Assembly: GCA_019671135.1 (NCBI GenBank)
Contig: JAHRHY010000014.1
Coordinates: forward strand, 370,001 to 434,000
DNA: 64,000 nt
Direction: 5' to 3'
Source of the DNA: Linnemannia hyalina
Taxonomy: Eukaryota > Mortierellomycota > Mortierellomycetes > Mortierellales > Mortierellaceae
The notes beneath the pieces were generated by a model. That model saw nothing but the letters and a program-made list of their open reading frames with translations, ran no database searches and was not told the origin of the DNA. This document shows, one piece after another, positions 9,282-20,253 of the stretch; position 1 is the first letter of the stretch, and each line of letters begins with the position of its first letter. The position numbers were made by a program, and so were the translations under genes.

Positions 9282-12075
9282 TCACTTCCGATCGACAATA
9301 ATGAGTTCCTCAATAAACTGCACTTCCCTCTCAAGATGCTCAGGGCTTATACAAAGAATGTTGCTCGCATAGCTCAAAAGTCGGTCATATTTACCCAGAA
9401 ACTGGCCCTTGGGGTCGTCCAGGTAATGCACAAACTTTTGTTGAGGAAGTCGCCCATCCTCAACAACAGCCAGGTTGTTTGCCGGTTGCACATTCGAGCA
9501 CAGTCTCTGGATGTATGGCACCACCGACACCGACAACGATTTCGTCTGTGGTTTTGGTTTTGGCCATTGGCTCTTCTCTCCTCCTGATAGTTGACTCTGC
9601 TGATCTTCTTCACTAACACTCGTCCTCCGGCTGCCTCGCGATCCCGTCATCTTGAACGACTTGTCAACTACACTCAACAACCTCAATTGCTCTATAACCA
9701 AAGAAAAAAATGAAACAACAGTCAGTAATAGGAACACTGGTTGATCCACAGCGCACATACGAAGTACGAGAAGGGCGTCATAGTACCTTCTGTCTCGAAA
9801 AGTTTCAATTCTTTTCGATAGTGCTCGCTGTAAAGATCAGGGTTGACATTGATGAGTTCCTCGAATTCCCTAAGTTACACAAAGCGGAGAACAAAAGGAG
9901 AACAAAAAGTCATTAATTTGCACCGCAGAAACACTCTCAAAGAAAAAACTTGCCCTGTAGCTACTACTTACCCATGCATGTAGGGAATTTCGCTCTGTCT
10001 CCGCAAAGCATCAAATGAATCCAGGGACGAGAGCCACTGTTTCTCAGTTGGAAGGCCATTGATCCAATACTCCCAGTTCTTCACATTCCTACAACCAGAA
10101 AGAAAGTTGCATGAAGCATTAGTACACGAATAATAATTTAGTCCGCATTGATAAGGTCGTCAAATTGGTTAGTCTGTACAAACGAACCTCTTTTCGCCGT
10201 ATAGACCAAAAATCAGCTTGGCAACAACGATCGTTACAGCCATTGCACGGTCTGGCCCTCGCAATGTGCTCCTGAATGTGAGTTTCCACCGCTCGTGCTT
10301 GGTGTCGGCGCTGTCGTACACAATGTCATAGAAGCGCAATGCACAACTGTAGCATTCAACTAATGACACCAAAGAAGAAAAATAGCCTTTAATTTGAGCT
10401 CCAAACGACAAGACATAGAAATAACTTATCAGAACTTATTGAGCAGCATACCTGGTAGCATAAGATCGTGCAGAAAACGGGCTATGAGTCGAGGCGTATT
10501 TGGCAGGATCGAGCCGATACAGTGAAGCCTCTCAAAGTGCTGTAACAAAACATTGACGGCTCTCCTAAGAGACTCGGGGTTTCGTGTCTAGTTAAAGTGA
10601 ACAACATTGCTCCATCGTCAGATCCAAATGCGAATCGTTCCTGATATCGAGCCCTGGTCGTTAAGAAGTATTTTGTCGATGAGTTTGAGTTTCCTTACCG
10701 AAGGTGTAAGATAGGCCCTATAGGTGGGAGGGAGTCTCATCTCCATGTGTTTGGGCAGGAGCTTCAAGGCATTGTAGAATGGGATCTCGTGCCGCATGAT
10801 CCACCTAGTATGTCCATTAAAAACAACTTTGGATTAGATCATATCGAGGATTGTTTTGAAAAAAATGTTTGCGGTTAAGGACTCAATGATTGTAGAACAT
10901 GCTGTTACCTTTGAAAGTCTCCAATGGCGACGGGTATCTTCAAGTGCTGAGAGGAAATGTACAGAATTGCGACCGTGAAACGCATTTTCAGAAAGCGATA
11001 ATCGGTTCTATACCGATTGTTGAGAATGCCCCTGCGCCGTTTGGTGAGCCGCCCATCCGTAGACTCTCTGACGCGCTTCTTTAGTAGGAGTGGATCCGTC
11101 AGCTCCCTGAACTCGTAGTCTTCATAAGGTTCAAAATTTGTGGTGTCTTCATTGTCTTCATTGCCTTCACTGCCGTCAGACTCGCTCTCATCGTATCCTT
11201 CGTCCTTGTTGCCGAGGTCGTTGTCCTCGTCGGAGTCCTCCCCCTCTTCATTGTCCTCGTCGTCATCGTTGTCATCGTCAGAAGACTCGCTCTCTGACTG
11301 CTGGAACTCTTTCTGTGTGTCCAAAAGATCCTGTACAGGGGTGACCGGTTCTGCCTTATCCTTGAACTCGGCCGCGGTTGGCCCCTCTGCCTCTGTTTCA
11401 CTGTCGGTAATCACTTCTTTGTCCTGACCGTCCTCGGTTTTGTCTCCACGGGCACCATCGTCTTCCCTCATGGGCATAGCCACCCTGCCGTCATGATAAT
11501 CGACAAGATTCGACACAAAGACATTCCAGTACTCCTGAATGACTCCAGTAATATCCCGTGGAAACCCAAGATCGCGAACCAGCGCCTGTGCTTGGAGTTG
11601 AAGGAGATACTGGGTACACCGAAGTACCAGCGTGGTTGCCTCAACACCATGGTAGACTATGGTTTCAAAAAGGAAAAAGTTGTATCAGCTACAATGTCGA
11701 ATTGGGTAGCATCGTGCATCCATACCATCATTGATAAGGTAATCAAAGAAACCATACCTGGGATCTTCTCCTTTTTCTTCTTCTTGGGGTTTTTGAGTCT
11801 TCTCTCATATCCTGCATGTCCCTCTGCGAATTCACCTTCTTCCTCTTGATGCCCCTATTTCAATATATGAAAAGGCATAGTCAGTAAGACGTAACTATGC
11901 GTTGGCAGTGGAGATGAATGGTGCTTTTTTTTGGCATTAGCGAAAGTACGAATGGAATTCATACCTCGAGCACATGTCCGCCCTCACAGACGTATTGGCC
12001 GAGGCTGTTCTTCCTCCACTTTGTCGAGCGACAGGTGGGACAGACGGGTTTCTTCTTTTTTGTTGGTTCTGACAT
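9282..12075 (-). CDS. RRN7: RNA polymerase I core factor Rrn7/TAF1B
   Basis: This TFIIB-related subunit of the Pol I core factor (SL1/TIF-IB) recruits Pol I to the rDNA promoter in the nucleolus. The N-terminal zinc ribbon is clear: Cys12, Cys15, Cys30 and His34 in VCPTC...YVCEGGHVLE, the typical RRN7 zinc finger. A cyclin-like segment follows (QYLLQLQAQALVRDLGFP). Nine exons: 12075-11965, 11854-11758, 11656-10909, 10804-10699, 10587-10452, 10359-10188, 10088-9972, 9869-9787, 9691-9282; 659 residues. A strongly acidic stretch (about 11430-11110) splits the protein, and the central WIMRHEIPFYNALKLLP is well formed. For exon 3 the acceptor at 11657 was used, because an upstream tgtag acceptor would bring in a stop. 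The gene is divergent from SDS22 with 293 bp between start codons. Confidence 0.88.
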
Positions 12076-12368
12076 GGAGGATGCTGTAGTGATTAAGTGA
12101 CAGAGGGGTCGAGGGAGGTGGTGGGTTGAAGGAAAAGTGAATGTCGCACCAATGGGGACAAGTGGAAGGGGAAAAGGAGCAAAGGCTGATCTCTCTCTCT
12201 TTTTTTTTTTTCCCTGCGCTCTCCTTATGTTTCGTTTTTTCTGTGCCACCAAACTTCGCATTTGCAGATTTCAAAACCGGTCACACGTTCGTGCTTTCGG
12301 TCTCTTTACTTCGCAACCATCCCAACACCACCACACCTATCATTCATTCATCAACACATCCATCCACC
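12076..12368. promoter_or_regulatory. Shared RRN7/SDS22 divergent promoter
   Basis: A 293-bp gap separates the two opposing ATGs. It contains a CT-rich/T-run tract (12191-12211) and a CCAAC/ACCACCACAC leader just before SDS22. No TATA box is obvious. Confidence 0.5.
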
Positions 12369-14569
12369 ATGGCCGAAAGACGGGTACGACTCAACGCTGA
12401 CGAAGAGAACAGACTCTTTCAGGAGGCAAAGGCCGACGGCGATAGCAACGCCCAGCAAGACCACCACCATGACCATGACTCGGGCGACGAGAGCAACGAG
12501 GACTCTGGCGTCGTCCAACGCGGTATCCCCAACGGCGAGGAACCCGAAGCGCCCAACTCTGGTACCTTTTGCAGAGTCATTGCAATGAACGTTACGCATG
12601 CGAAGGGAGGCATTTCTTTTTTTTTTTGCTGCTATATCTTCAATTCTGCTTGACCTAACACGCCAGGTTCTTACGCCTCCCCGCAGACTTTCTGGAAGTC
12701 TTTCCCGATGATACCGAGGTGAGTTCAACTCTTTTTTTTTCAACAGACGTCACCTTTCGCGTTTATTCTCTTTGGTTCTCGGTCGAAAACACTTACACAA
12801 ACTGAAATCTTCAACGAAAAAAAATAACGTGAACGATAGGATCTTGAATTGACTCACCTCAGAATCGACAACCTTCCCGAGCTTCATCTCGAGCGCTTCA
12901 AGAACCTTCAGGTACCTATCCACCCGCCCCCACCTTTTGCAATCTTTGTCATTTTTGTCATTTAACAGGAACTAATCGCAACTCCTTGGATCATATTTGA
13001 TAATAGACATTGTCGTTCAGACAGAACTTGATTCCAAAGATCCGTGGACTCGAAGGTCTGACAACGCTCAAGGAATTGGACCTGTATGACAACCGGTTCA
13101 GTAAAATCGAGGGTCTCGAAACCCTCACCGAGCTCACGTAAGTGCACCGCCACACCCAGGCACAACTGTACCATGACAATTGTGAAAAGAAGAAAGTCGC
13201 ACATTAACCTTGTTCTGTTATTACCGCTCGTTTACAAATTACCACAACTTGTTAGGTCATTGGATTTGAGCTTCAATGGAATCCGTCATATCAAGAACGT
13301 GGACCACCTTGTCAAGTTGACAGATCTGTACTTTGTCAGCAACAAGATCACGCAGATTGACAACTTGAGCACGCTTGTCAACATCACCAACTTGGAACTG
13401 GGATCTAACCGTATCAGAGTAAGACTTTTCTTTATGTTCATTGACTGCGAACTTGACGTTTGCTTTTCATAGCGTGCGCTCGTTGGTTAGTTATTTACGT
13501 TGTTTTTTCTTCTTTTCATTCATGTAGGTGATCGAGAACCTTGATAGCTTGGTCAACTTGGAGCAGCTCTGGCTCGGCAAGAACAAGATCACAAAGCTGC
13601 AGGTACGATACTTGCAAGACATGCTCTGTTTTACGCAAATGAATAATCCTCAAGACAATTTGTCATTTTTTGCTCACCTACGAATGCTTTTTTTTTTGGA
13701 AAAAATCTGATAGAACCTTTCAAGCTTGAAGAAGCTGAAGATCCTAAGCATCCAATCGAACCGCTTGACTGTGATTGAAGGATTGGAAGAACTTGAGAGT
13801 CTGGAAGAGGTGTACTTCAGTCACAACGGAATCGAAAAAATTCAGGGACTTGACCATAATGTAAGTTTTCTTACCTGGACATTCTTTGGAGAATAATAGC
13901 GGAGCATATTATTAATACTGTATCATTTCCTTCGGTGTATGTGAATAGACCAAGTTGACAACGTTTGATGTGAGCAACAACAGAGTCTCCAAACTCGAGA
14001 ACTTGGGACACCTCAGGAACCTGCAGGAGCTCTGGGTAGGTCGCGCTGCAAGATCGTGTCACATTCCAACGAAAGAAAAAAAAATTACACGTTCATGCTA
14101 ATAATAACGACCCCTCCTTACATCATTTTTCACTAATTATCATAGGCAAGCAACAATACCCTGGACTCGTTTGAAGATTTTGAGGCAGAGTTGAAGGACA
14201 ATTGCCCAGACCTCGAGACGGTCTACGCAGAAGGCAACCCACTCCAAACTAACAACATGACTACCTACCGTCTCAAATTGAAGATCATGCTCCCTCAGCT
14301 TAAACAGATTGATGCCACGTAAGTTTTTCGAAAGGGGGGAGGGGGGGGCGATTGTTTTTTCTCGTTTTCTCGTCGCTGGAGTGTTAGCTAATGCGCTGCC
14401 TTTTTCTGTGCCTGAAACAAGCTTCATTGAACTGACGGGCTGCATTTTTTTTTTTACTTGTCTTGCGTTTTTGTAGACCCATTCGCCCATAAATATGTCC
14501 ATACCCTTTTTTTGTCGATGGAGCAGGAGAGTAAAGGCGCAGAACCAACGACGATCCTCTACAGACTAG
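12369..14569 (+). CDS. SDS22: Sds22 / PPP1R7, protein phosphatase 1 regulator
   Basis: A leucine-rich-repeat partner of the PP1 catalytic subunit acting in the nucleus and at mitosis. Ten exons (12369-12561, 12687-12718, 12840-12911, 13007-13137, 13256-13418, 13528-13602, 13714-13860, 13949-14035, 14146-14318, 14527-14569) give 371 residues against about 340-360 in relatives. After a His/Asp-rich N-terminal tail come roughly eleven 22-residue LRRs, for example LKELDLYDNRFSKIEGLETL and NLEQLWLGKNKITKLQNLSS. The LRR cap is LETVYAEGNPLQ, followed by QIDAT. Exon 2 uses the CAG acceptor at 12685-12686; a cag 20 nt upstream is also possible but breaks phase with the exon 1 donor. Confidence 0.95.
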
Positions 14570-14691
14570 TTTTCTAGATTTTACAAAGGGCAATCCTTAC
14601 AAGCGTAATACAAAAGAATGTGCTGATATTTTATGAACAAATGATTTAGATATTATTTCTACACAGGCAAAAAAAAAAAAGTATGATGAGA

Positions 14692-17600
14692 TCAGGTCTC
14701 CTTGACTTCAACCTTGTAGTCATCAGGGTTGGGCGCCAAGGGCGACGGCGCCCTCTTGGGTTGAAGGGCCAGCGGCGCGACAGAGGCCATCACAGGTGAG
14801 GGTGTGAGATCGGGGACTAACGAGATATGCGAAGGGGAAGGAGAAGGAGCTCCCGACGACATGTTGTCGTCTCCATTGTGAACCGATCCGGCTACTGATC
14901 CAGGGCGCTCAAGGCCCAAATGCTGCTGCTGCTGGTATTGTTGCTGCTGTTGTTGCTGTTGGTATTGTTGCTGCTGCTGCTGTTGCTGTTGCTGCTGCTG
15001 GTGTTGCAGGTTCTGCCGATGCTGCTCGCCGTAGCGACGAACATCATCATCGGTGACTTGAGGTGGGGCCATGCCAGGCAAGTTCCATCCAAGGGGTGCG
15101 ATACTGCTCTGCGTGCTGTTGGTGGACGAGACCGACGAGACAGAGTCGAGACGCTGGTGCTGACGCTGCTCACGGAGCTGTTGCTGGTAAGTCTGGTACT
15201 GCTGCTGCTGGTATTCTTGCTCATAGGACGAATAATAGAAATCCTGAAGCTGTTGCTGCTGCTGCTTGTAGTACTGCTGTTGCTGTTGCTGCATCTGTTG
15301 CTGATACTGAGGCGAGTAGGTACCGGTATGCTGGTTTTGCATCATAGGGGAGCCGCTGGGTGAAGAGGTATGGGAGCCAGAGAGGCGGTTTTCCTTCTTT
15401 TGCTTGGGTGTCGAAGGGACATACTTGGTGGCAGGCTTGTACGAAGGCGACTGGTAGCTGTTGAGCTGGGCATAGACAGTGTTGGGGGAGGGAGCATAGA
15501 GCGAAGCGTTGGACGACTGGGGAGTTCCAGGATTCTGGATCTGTTGGTTCATCGGCTGAGGAGAGCTGTAAATCTGCTGCTGCTGTTGTTGGTACTGCTG
15601 CTGCTGCTGCTCGTACTGCTGCTGCTGCTCGTATTGCTGTTGCTCGTATTGCTGCTGCTGCTGGTACTGTTGTTGCTGCTGCTTTATCTGGAGCTTTTGC
15701 TGGCGAATTCCATCCAACGAAGGCACCTGGGGCATGGGGACAAAGTTAACGGGTTCCTCCTCCTCCTGGGGACCATCGTGACCCATACTCTCAAGCGTCA
15801 CCTCAGGCTCGGGTCCCATACTCTCCAAGGGCTTCTCAGGTTCGGGTCCCATACTCTCAAGTGGACGCTCCGGCTCCCGACCCAAACTCTCACGGATAAC
15901 CGACTTTGCCTTTTTAAATATCGAAGAGCGCTGCTCGCCCATAGTCTCGCCAATAACGGGTTTGCTCGCGAGCTCCTCGTGGACATCAGACTCCTCTGCC
16001 TCATCAGAAGTATTGCTCGACTCATCTTGTGCGGCTCCTGCCCCCTCCTGCTGCTCCTCAGTTTCTGGAACCCATGGACGAGGTCCCTGCTGCGATATCC
16101 GGGGTCCTTCGGGCTCAACCGCCAGCTGGGGTCCACGAATGCGAGGTGGCTGAGTTGCCTTAGGAGTCTCCAAATCTTCCTCAGAATCCTCAGTCTCGGT
16201 GTGAGAAGCTGAGGAGGTCTTACTCGTATTGACGGTCACCTTCTTGGACAACCTGTTAAGGCGGCGAGTAATAACCGCATCGCTGTCACCGTCCACAGTC
16301 TCGGGTGCTCTGGCCTGACGCTTGGCAATACGGGTAGATCGCTTGGGAACAACATCCCCCATCACAAATCGGATTTCCTCTGCAGTGAGCTGAAGATCAC
16401 CAGAGGTAGTAGCAGCTTCGGCATCCTTGACTGCCTTTGACTCGGCTAAGCTCAGCTCCAGGGCGTGCTTAATCTCCAGTTCCTCCAATCGCTTCAGAGT
16501 CTCGGCCTCCGATGCCTCTCCTTCCGCTTGCTTCTTCAACTCCTCGGCCTTCTTGATCTGAATGCTGGCCAAAGCCTGAGTAGCCTCAGAGGCCCAGTCC
16601 GACTCGGTAGGGACAGTGGCACGTGAAGGTGAGGGCTGGAGTTTGTTGGGGGTCAGTGTGAGTTTTGGCGCAAGGGTCGATCCAAAGGGTGTCAAGAGAT
16701 CCTTCTTAGGTGGGGCCTCAACAACCTCAGCTTCGTTATCCTTCTCCTCGTCCGATGATGACTCTGATGACTCTGACGATGTTGAAGACTCTACCGCAGT
16801 AACGACGGCAGCTGCTGTGATGACTTCCTCGACTGGGGTTTCAGGTGCCTTGGATTTGGTGGATGCTGATGACTTTTTGGACTTGACAGAGGACTGCTGC
16901 TTGACCTTGATGGGCGAAGCAAGCTCGTCGGCAGAGGTGGTAACTGCGACAGAGGCCTTGGCCTTCAAAGGAGACGATGGTGCGGCGACGAATTCGATGT
17001 CAGAGTCCGAGTCGGAATCGGACGAGACTTCAGATCCTGAGGCAGAGAGGTTGGCTAGGCTGGTCACCGTGCTGACGCTGTTGATACTGCTGACGGAAAG
17101 TCCTGTTTGGGAGCGGGGTGGTATGGGTGGAGGGTGAACGACGACCGACTGAGGATTGACCATGACGAGTTGATCCCAGTTCTCGAGCGTAATTCTTGCC
17201 GCCTGCAGAATATCCTCTGTCTTGCGACCTATTGATGCAAGCAGGTGGCTGTTTAGTTCAATTGCTTTGTTCCCTCGTGCTTCCTGTACTTGTTCTTCGC
17301 CCTGTTTGTCTACAACATCCCTTGTGCTATTGTACACAGACCCTCAAAAACACAATAAGAAAAGAGAAAGAAAGCTTACCATCTTGAGTAGACCCAGGGG
17401 TATCGATATGTTCCAACAATTCCTTGCCATGCTCGCCAATAATCTGCATCTTCTTGCCCAACTCAATAATAGCATTCAACTGCTCCGTATAGGCGCCCTT
17501 GATACACTGTCTCTTCAACGCCTGCAACTTTGTCTCTGTCGGCGCACTCTCCTTCTGGAAATCATCGAGTTCAGTCTGGAGGACACGGGCTTTTGCGGAC

Positions 17601-18285
17601 CGAAGACGGGATTTGGAGGCATCGAGAATCTTTTGTTGGAGGTCGGCTTGTCGGCGTCCCATCTCGCAGAGTGAGTCGTCTTTGGTCCGGAGGTATTTGA
17701 TCTTTTCGCGGAAGGACTCGTATTGGGTTCCGAACCGGATCTCATAGTCGCTGATTTTGCGGATAAGAAGGTTCAGCTTCAACAGCACATCCTATTTTTT
17801 TTGTTGTAGTTGGGTGGTTGGGAGGTGAGAGAGGGTGTTACTTGACGATTCATTTGGAGTGTCATCCGAGGTTGTTGGGTGTGCGTTCTTGCATATCGAA
17901 ACATCTGCTTACCCCAATGTCCTCCGTCTATCAACAAGCATAGAACAACATAGAACAAAGTAAGAAAGAACGAACAAATGCGAGTTAGTATACAATCAGA
18001 GACTCTAGAAGAAAAGAAAAAAAAAGGGTACAGCATATAGCCAATAACGCCCAATAGAAACAACAGCCTATCCCCATCTCACACACAAATATATATCGAG
18101 CTTTGTACCTGAGACTTGCTCCAGACCATCATATGTTTGCATTCCTCGACACGGACTTTGGAGACGACGGCCAAACTGTCGACGAGTCTACGTTGTTCGC
18201 CAATGGCGTTTGTGAGGGGCGAGAGGAATGAGCCGGCTGCGCGACGGGCGCTTTCTTGCAGGTGGGGGATGTTGAGCAGATCCAT
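14692..18285 (-). CDS. PIL1: Eisosome Pil1/Lsp1-type BAR protein with polyQ tail
   Basis: Pil1-family BAR proteins line plasma-membrane furrows (eisosomes). Four exons, 18285-18109, 17927-17913 (15 nt only), 17791-17380 and 17309-14692, give 1073 residues, about three times yeast Pil1. Residues 1-240 follow the Pil1 BAR plan: RRLVDSLAVVSKVRVEECKH, SDYEIRFGTQYESFREKIKY, then TEQLNAIIELGKKMQIIGEH and GKELLEHIDTPG; QAARITLENWD matches the helix after the BAR core. The remaining ~800 residues look disordered: Ser/Thr-rich, three near-repeats of LESMGPEPE, and three Q-rich tracts broken by Tyr (genome about 15695-15565, 15310-15150, 15010-14925). Exon 4 starts at 17309 because an upstream tag acceptor gives a stop. 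The exact family (Pil1 vs Lsp1) is not decided. Confidence 0.82.
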
Positions 18286-19138
18286 TGTTGTGCTCGTCTG
18301 TGTGGTATATGAAAGTGTGTGTGTCGAGGAGGTGGAAGGGTGAGAGAATAAAAAGAGGACGAGGGTGTGGGTATACTATGAGATGATGATGATGAAGAGA
18401 AGAAAAGGAAGAAGAAGAAGAAGTGATGGCGGAGTGATGAATAAGAAACAGGGGTAAAAAGAGAAAGAAAAAGAAAAAGAAAAAAAAGGACAAAGAGAAA
18501 AAAGAAGAGCGAGAAAAAGGTCCCTGCCCCTCGCTCTATTTTTTCCACGAGATCAAGCGGGGCTGTGACACTCCTCTGCTTTGTGCTTCCTCTTTCTCAC
18601 TACTGTCCCAGACTCGATTGTTTTTACACGGCTCTAACACGTCAAAAATGGAACCCCGCCCAAAGCGAACAGGCAAGCAGCAGGACTCAAAATCTATTTT
18701 TTGCTTTCTTTTGCCCATACCTTTGTGCTATGCCATGTCGTCGTCGTCTTCTTTACCTTGGCTTCTCTTGTGCAGAACTGGCTGAGCAAAGCAAACGCAC
18801 ACCGCTTTCATGCTCAGTGGCTATGACCACCCCCCTACCCTGTACTGTACCTCAACATATGCAAGCCATTCCTTAGTCATCCAGCCTCTCTTGCATTCTT
18901 CTTCACGCCAGAACATCCGTCAGTAATCAAATATTGAAAGCGCTTTATTCAGTGGATATTTCCCGCATTGTTCTTTTTTTTTTTTTTTTTTTTGAAAGAT
19001 GCTGTTGCTAATGCTGTTGTTGCTGTTGCTGTTGTTGTTGTCGCTGTGTTGCTGTTGCTGTTGCTCTTGTTCGAATGTTTTCCTGCTACTTGTTTGTTTG
19101 TAAGGTTGCCGAGCTGATAAAAAAAAAAGACTGCTCCC
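18286..19138. other. Intergenic with T20 and CTG/GTT repeats
   Basis: This holds the purine-rich (GA/GAA) 5' region of the PIL1-like gene and the 3' region of msrB. A 20-nt T run lies at 18974-18993, followed by an impure CTG/GTT trinucleotide tract at about 19001-19072. No gene was seen. Confidence 0.6.
19001..19072. repeat. Impure GCTGTT microsatellite
   Basis: About 72 bp of alternating GCT and GTT triplets follow a T20 run, just beyond the msrB stop codon and therefore probably in its 3' UTR. Confidence 0.75.
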
Positions 19139-19819
19139 TCAGTTATCGCCACCCTTGAACTTCAAAGAAACACTATTCACACAATGCCTCTCATCCGTTG
19201 GAGTCGGGAACCCCTCCCCCTTGAAAACATGCCCCAAATGACCTCCACAAGCATTACAAACAATCTCAATCCGATGTCCATCCTCATCCACATTTCTCCC
19301 AACCGCTCCCGGAATCGCATCAAAAAACGCCGGCCATCCACATCCACTCGAGAACTTTGTATCAGAGGTGTAGAGGGGTGTCTGACAGCCGGCACAGGTG
19401 TACACGCCTGGGGCGGCGTGCTTGTTGTATTCGCCCGTGTTGGGGCGTTCGGTGCCCTTTTGGCGGAGGACTCGGAATTGGTCGGGCGAGAGGATGGCGT
19501 GCCATTCTTGGTCGGTCTTTTGGTGGGTCATTGTTGCGGTGGTTGCTGCTGTTGCTGAGGTTGCTGAGGTTGTGGTGGTGGTGGTGGTGGGGGTTGGAAG
19601 TTTGTTCTTTTTGCCAAAGAAGGAGATGGATCCACGGCTGATGGGTCTTGTAGGAGTAACTGCAACTGGTGGATAAAGTAGATAGAGACGGCCTAGAGTT
19701 CGAGTCTGCTTGGTGGCAAATGGTGTTGAGAGAGTAGAAGTAGAGAAGGAAGAAGTTGAGAAGAGAATTGATGTGTTTGAAGAGGAAGAAAGGACTCTTC
19801 GAGCAGCGGCTTTATACAT
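19139..19819 (-). CDS. msrB: Peptide-methionine (R)-S-oxide reductase MsrB
   Basis: It reduces methionine-R-sulfoxide in oxidised proteins. This is a single intronless frame of 226 codons from the ATG at 19819. The MsrB domain starts at about residue 97: structural-zinc cysteines in CAGC and CNACGGHLGH, the SGCGWPAF motif, and the catalytic cysteine in RHCVNSVSLKF near the end. The first ~70 residues are Arg/Ser/Thr-rich without acids (MYKAAARRVLSSSS), typical of a mitochondrial presequence, followed by a Thr run. A second in-frame ATG at 19531 (MTHQKT) would give a compact cytosolic form. An ATG further upstream at 19891 is less likely to be used. Confidence 0.93.
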   Translation of the reverse strand: MYKAAARRVLSSSSNTSILFSTSSFSTSTLSTPFATKQTRTLGRLYLLYPPVAVTPTRPISRGSISFFGKKNKLPTPTTTTTTTSATSATAATTATMTHQKTDQEWHAILSPDQFRVLRQKGTERPNTGEYNKHAAPGVYTCAGCQTPLYTSDTKFSSGCGWPAFFDAIPGAVGRNVDEDGHRIEIVCNACGGHLGHVFKGEGFPTPTDERHCVNSVSLKFKGGDN

Positions 19820-20253
19820 TTTTGATGCGTTGACTTGTCGTACTTCTTGTTCTCTTGAGCGAAGAAAGAAAAAGCGGTGATGATGAATCAACGGACGAGA
19901 CTGAATGAGGTGATCAGAAAAAGAGAAAAAAAAGAGAAAAGACGCGCACGGAATAATTAAAATTCAAGAAATGTGCGCATCTGCGCGTAATCGCACTCCC
20001 TTGCACATTTATCAAAAAAATTGCGCGAACAAATCAGGCCCCACTTCATGGCTGACGGCGACCAAAAAAAAAATGACAACCCCTGCGCGAGTGGTAGCCG
20101 AGGCGATCCGCTTTCTGCGACAACTTTTGCTCCTTCATTCGATATCAACAACCCTCTAGTATTTCTCTTCAGTTATTGTATATTTAACAACGTATTAATA
20201 GTAATGTATCAAACAAGTCGCACTCAACTCAAAGCGACATCCCAGCTCAAAGT
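19820..20253. other. Intergenic, msrB 5' region
   Basis: A 434-bp gap between same-strand genes. It is A-rich near 19918-19938. No further feature was recognised. Confidence 0.4.

Noticed and set aside
11657..11757. RRN7 broken by an in-frame stop after exon 2
   Set aside because: A downstream acceptor at 11657-11658 keeps frame and gives the expected cyclin-like start, so the gene is intact.
14920..15363. Long plus-strand frame rich in leucine runs
   Set aside because: It is the antisense of the polyQ codons of the PIL1-like gene; CAG/CAA repeats read as Leu on the other strand.
18974..18993. T20 run as a transposon poly(A) tail
   Set aside because: No target-site duplication or element body is visible; simple T/A runs are common across this window.
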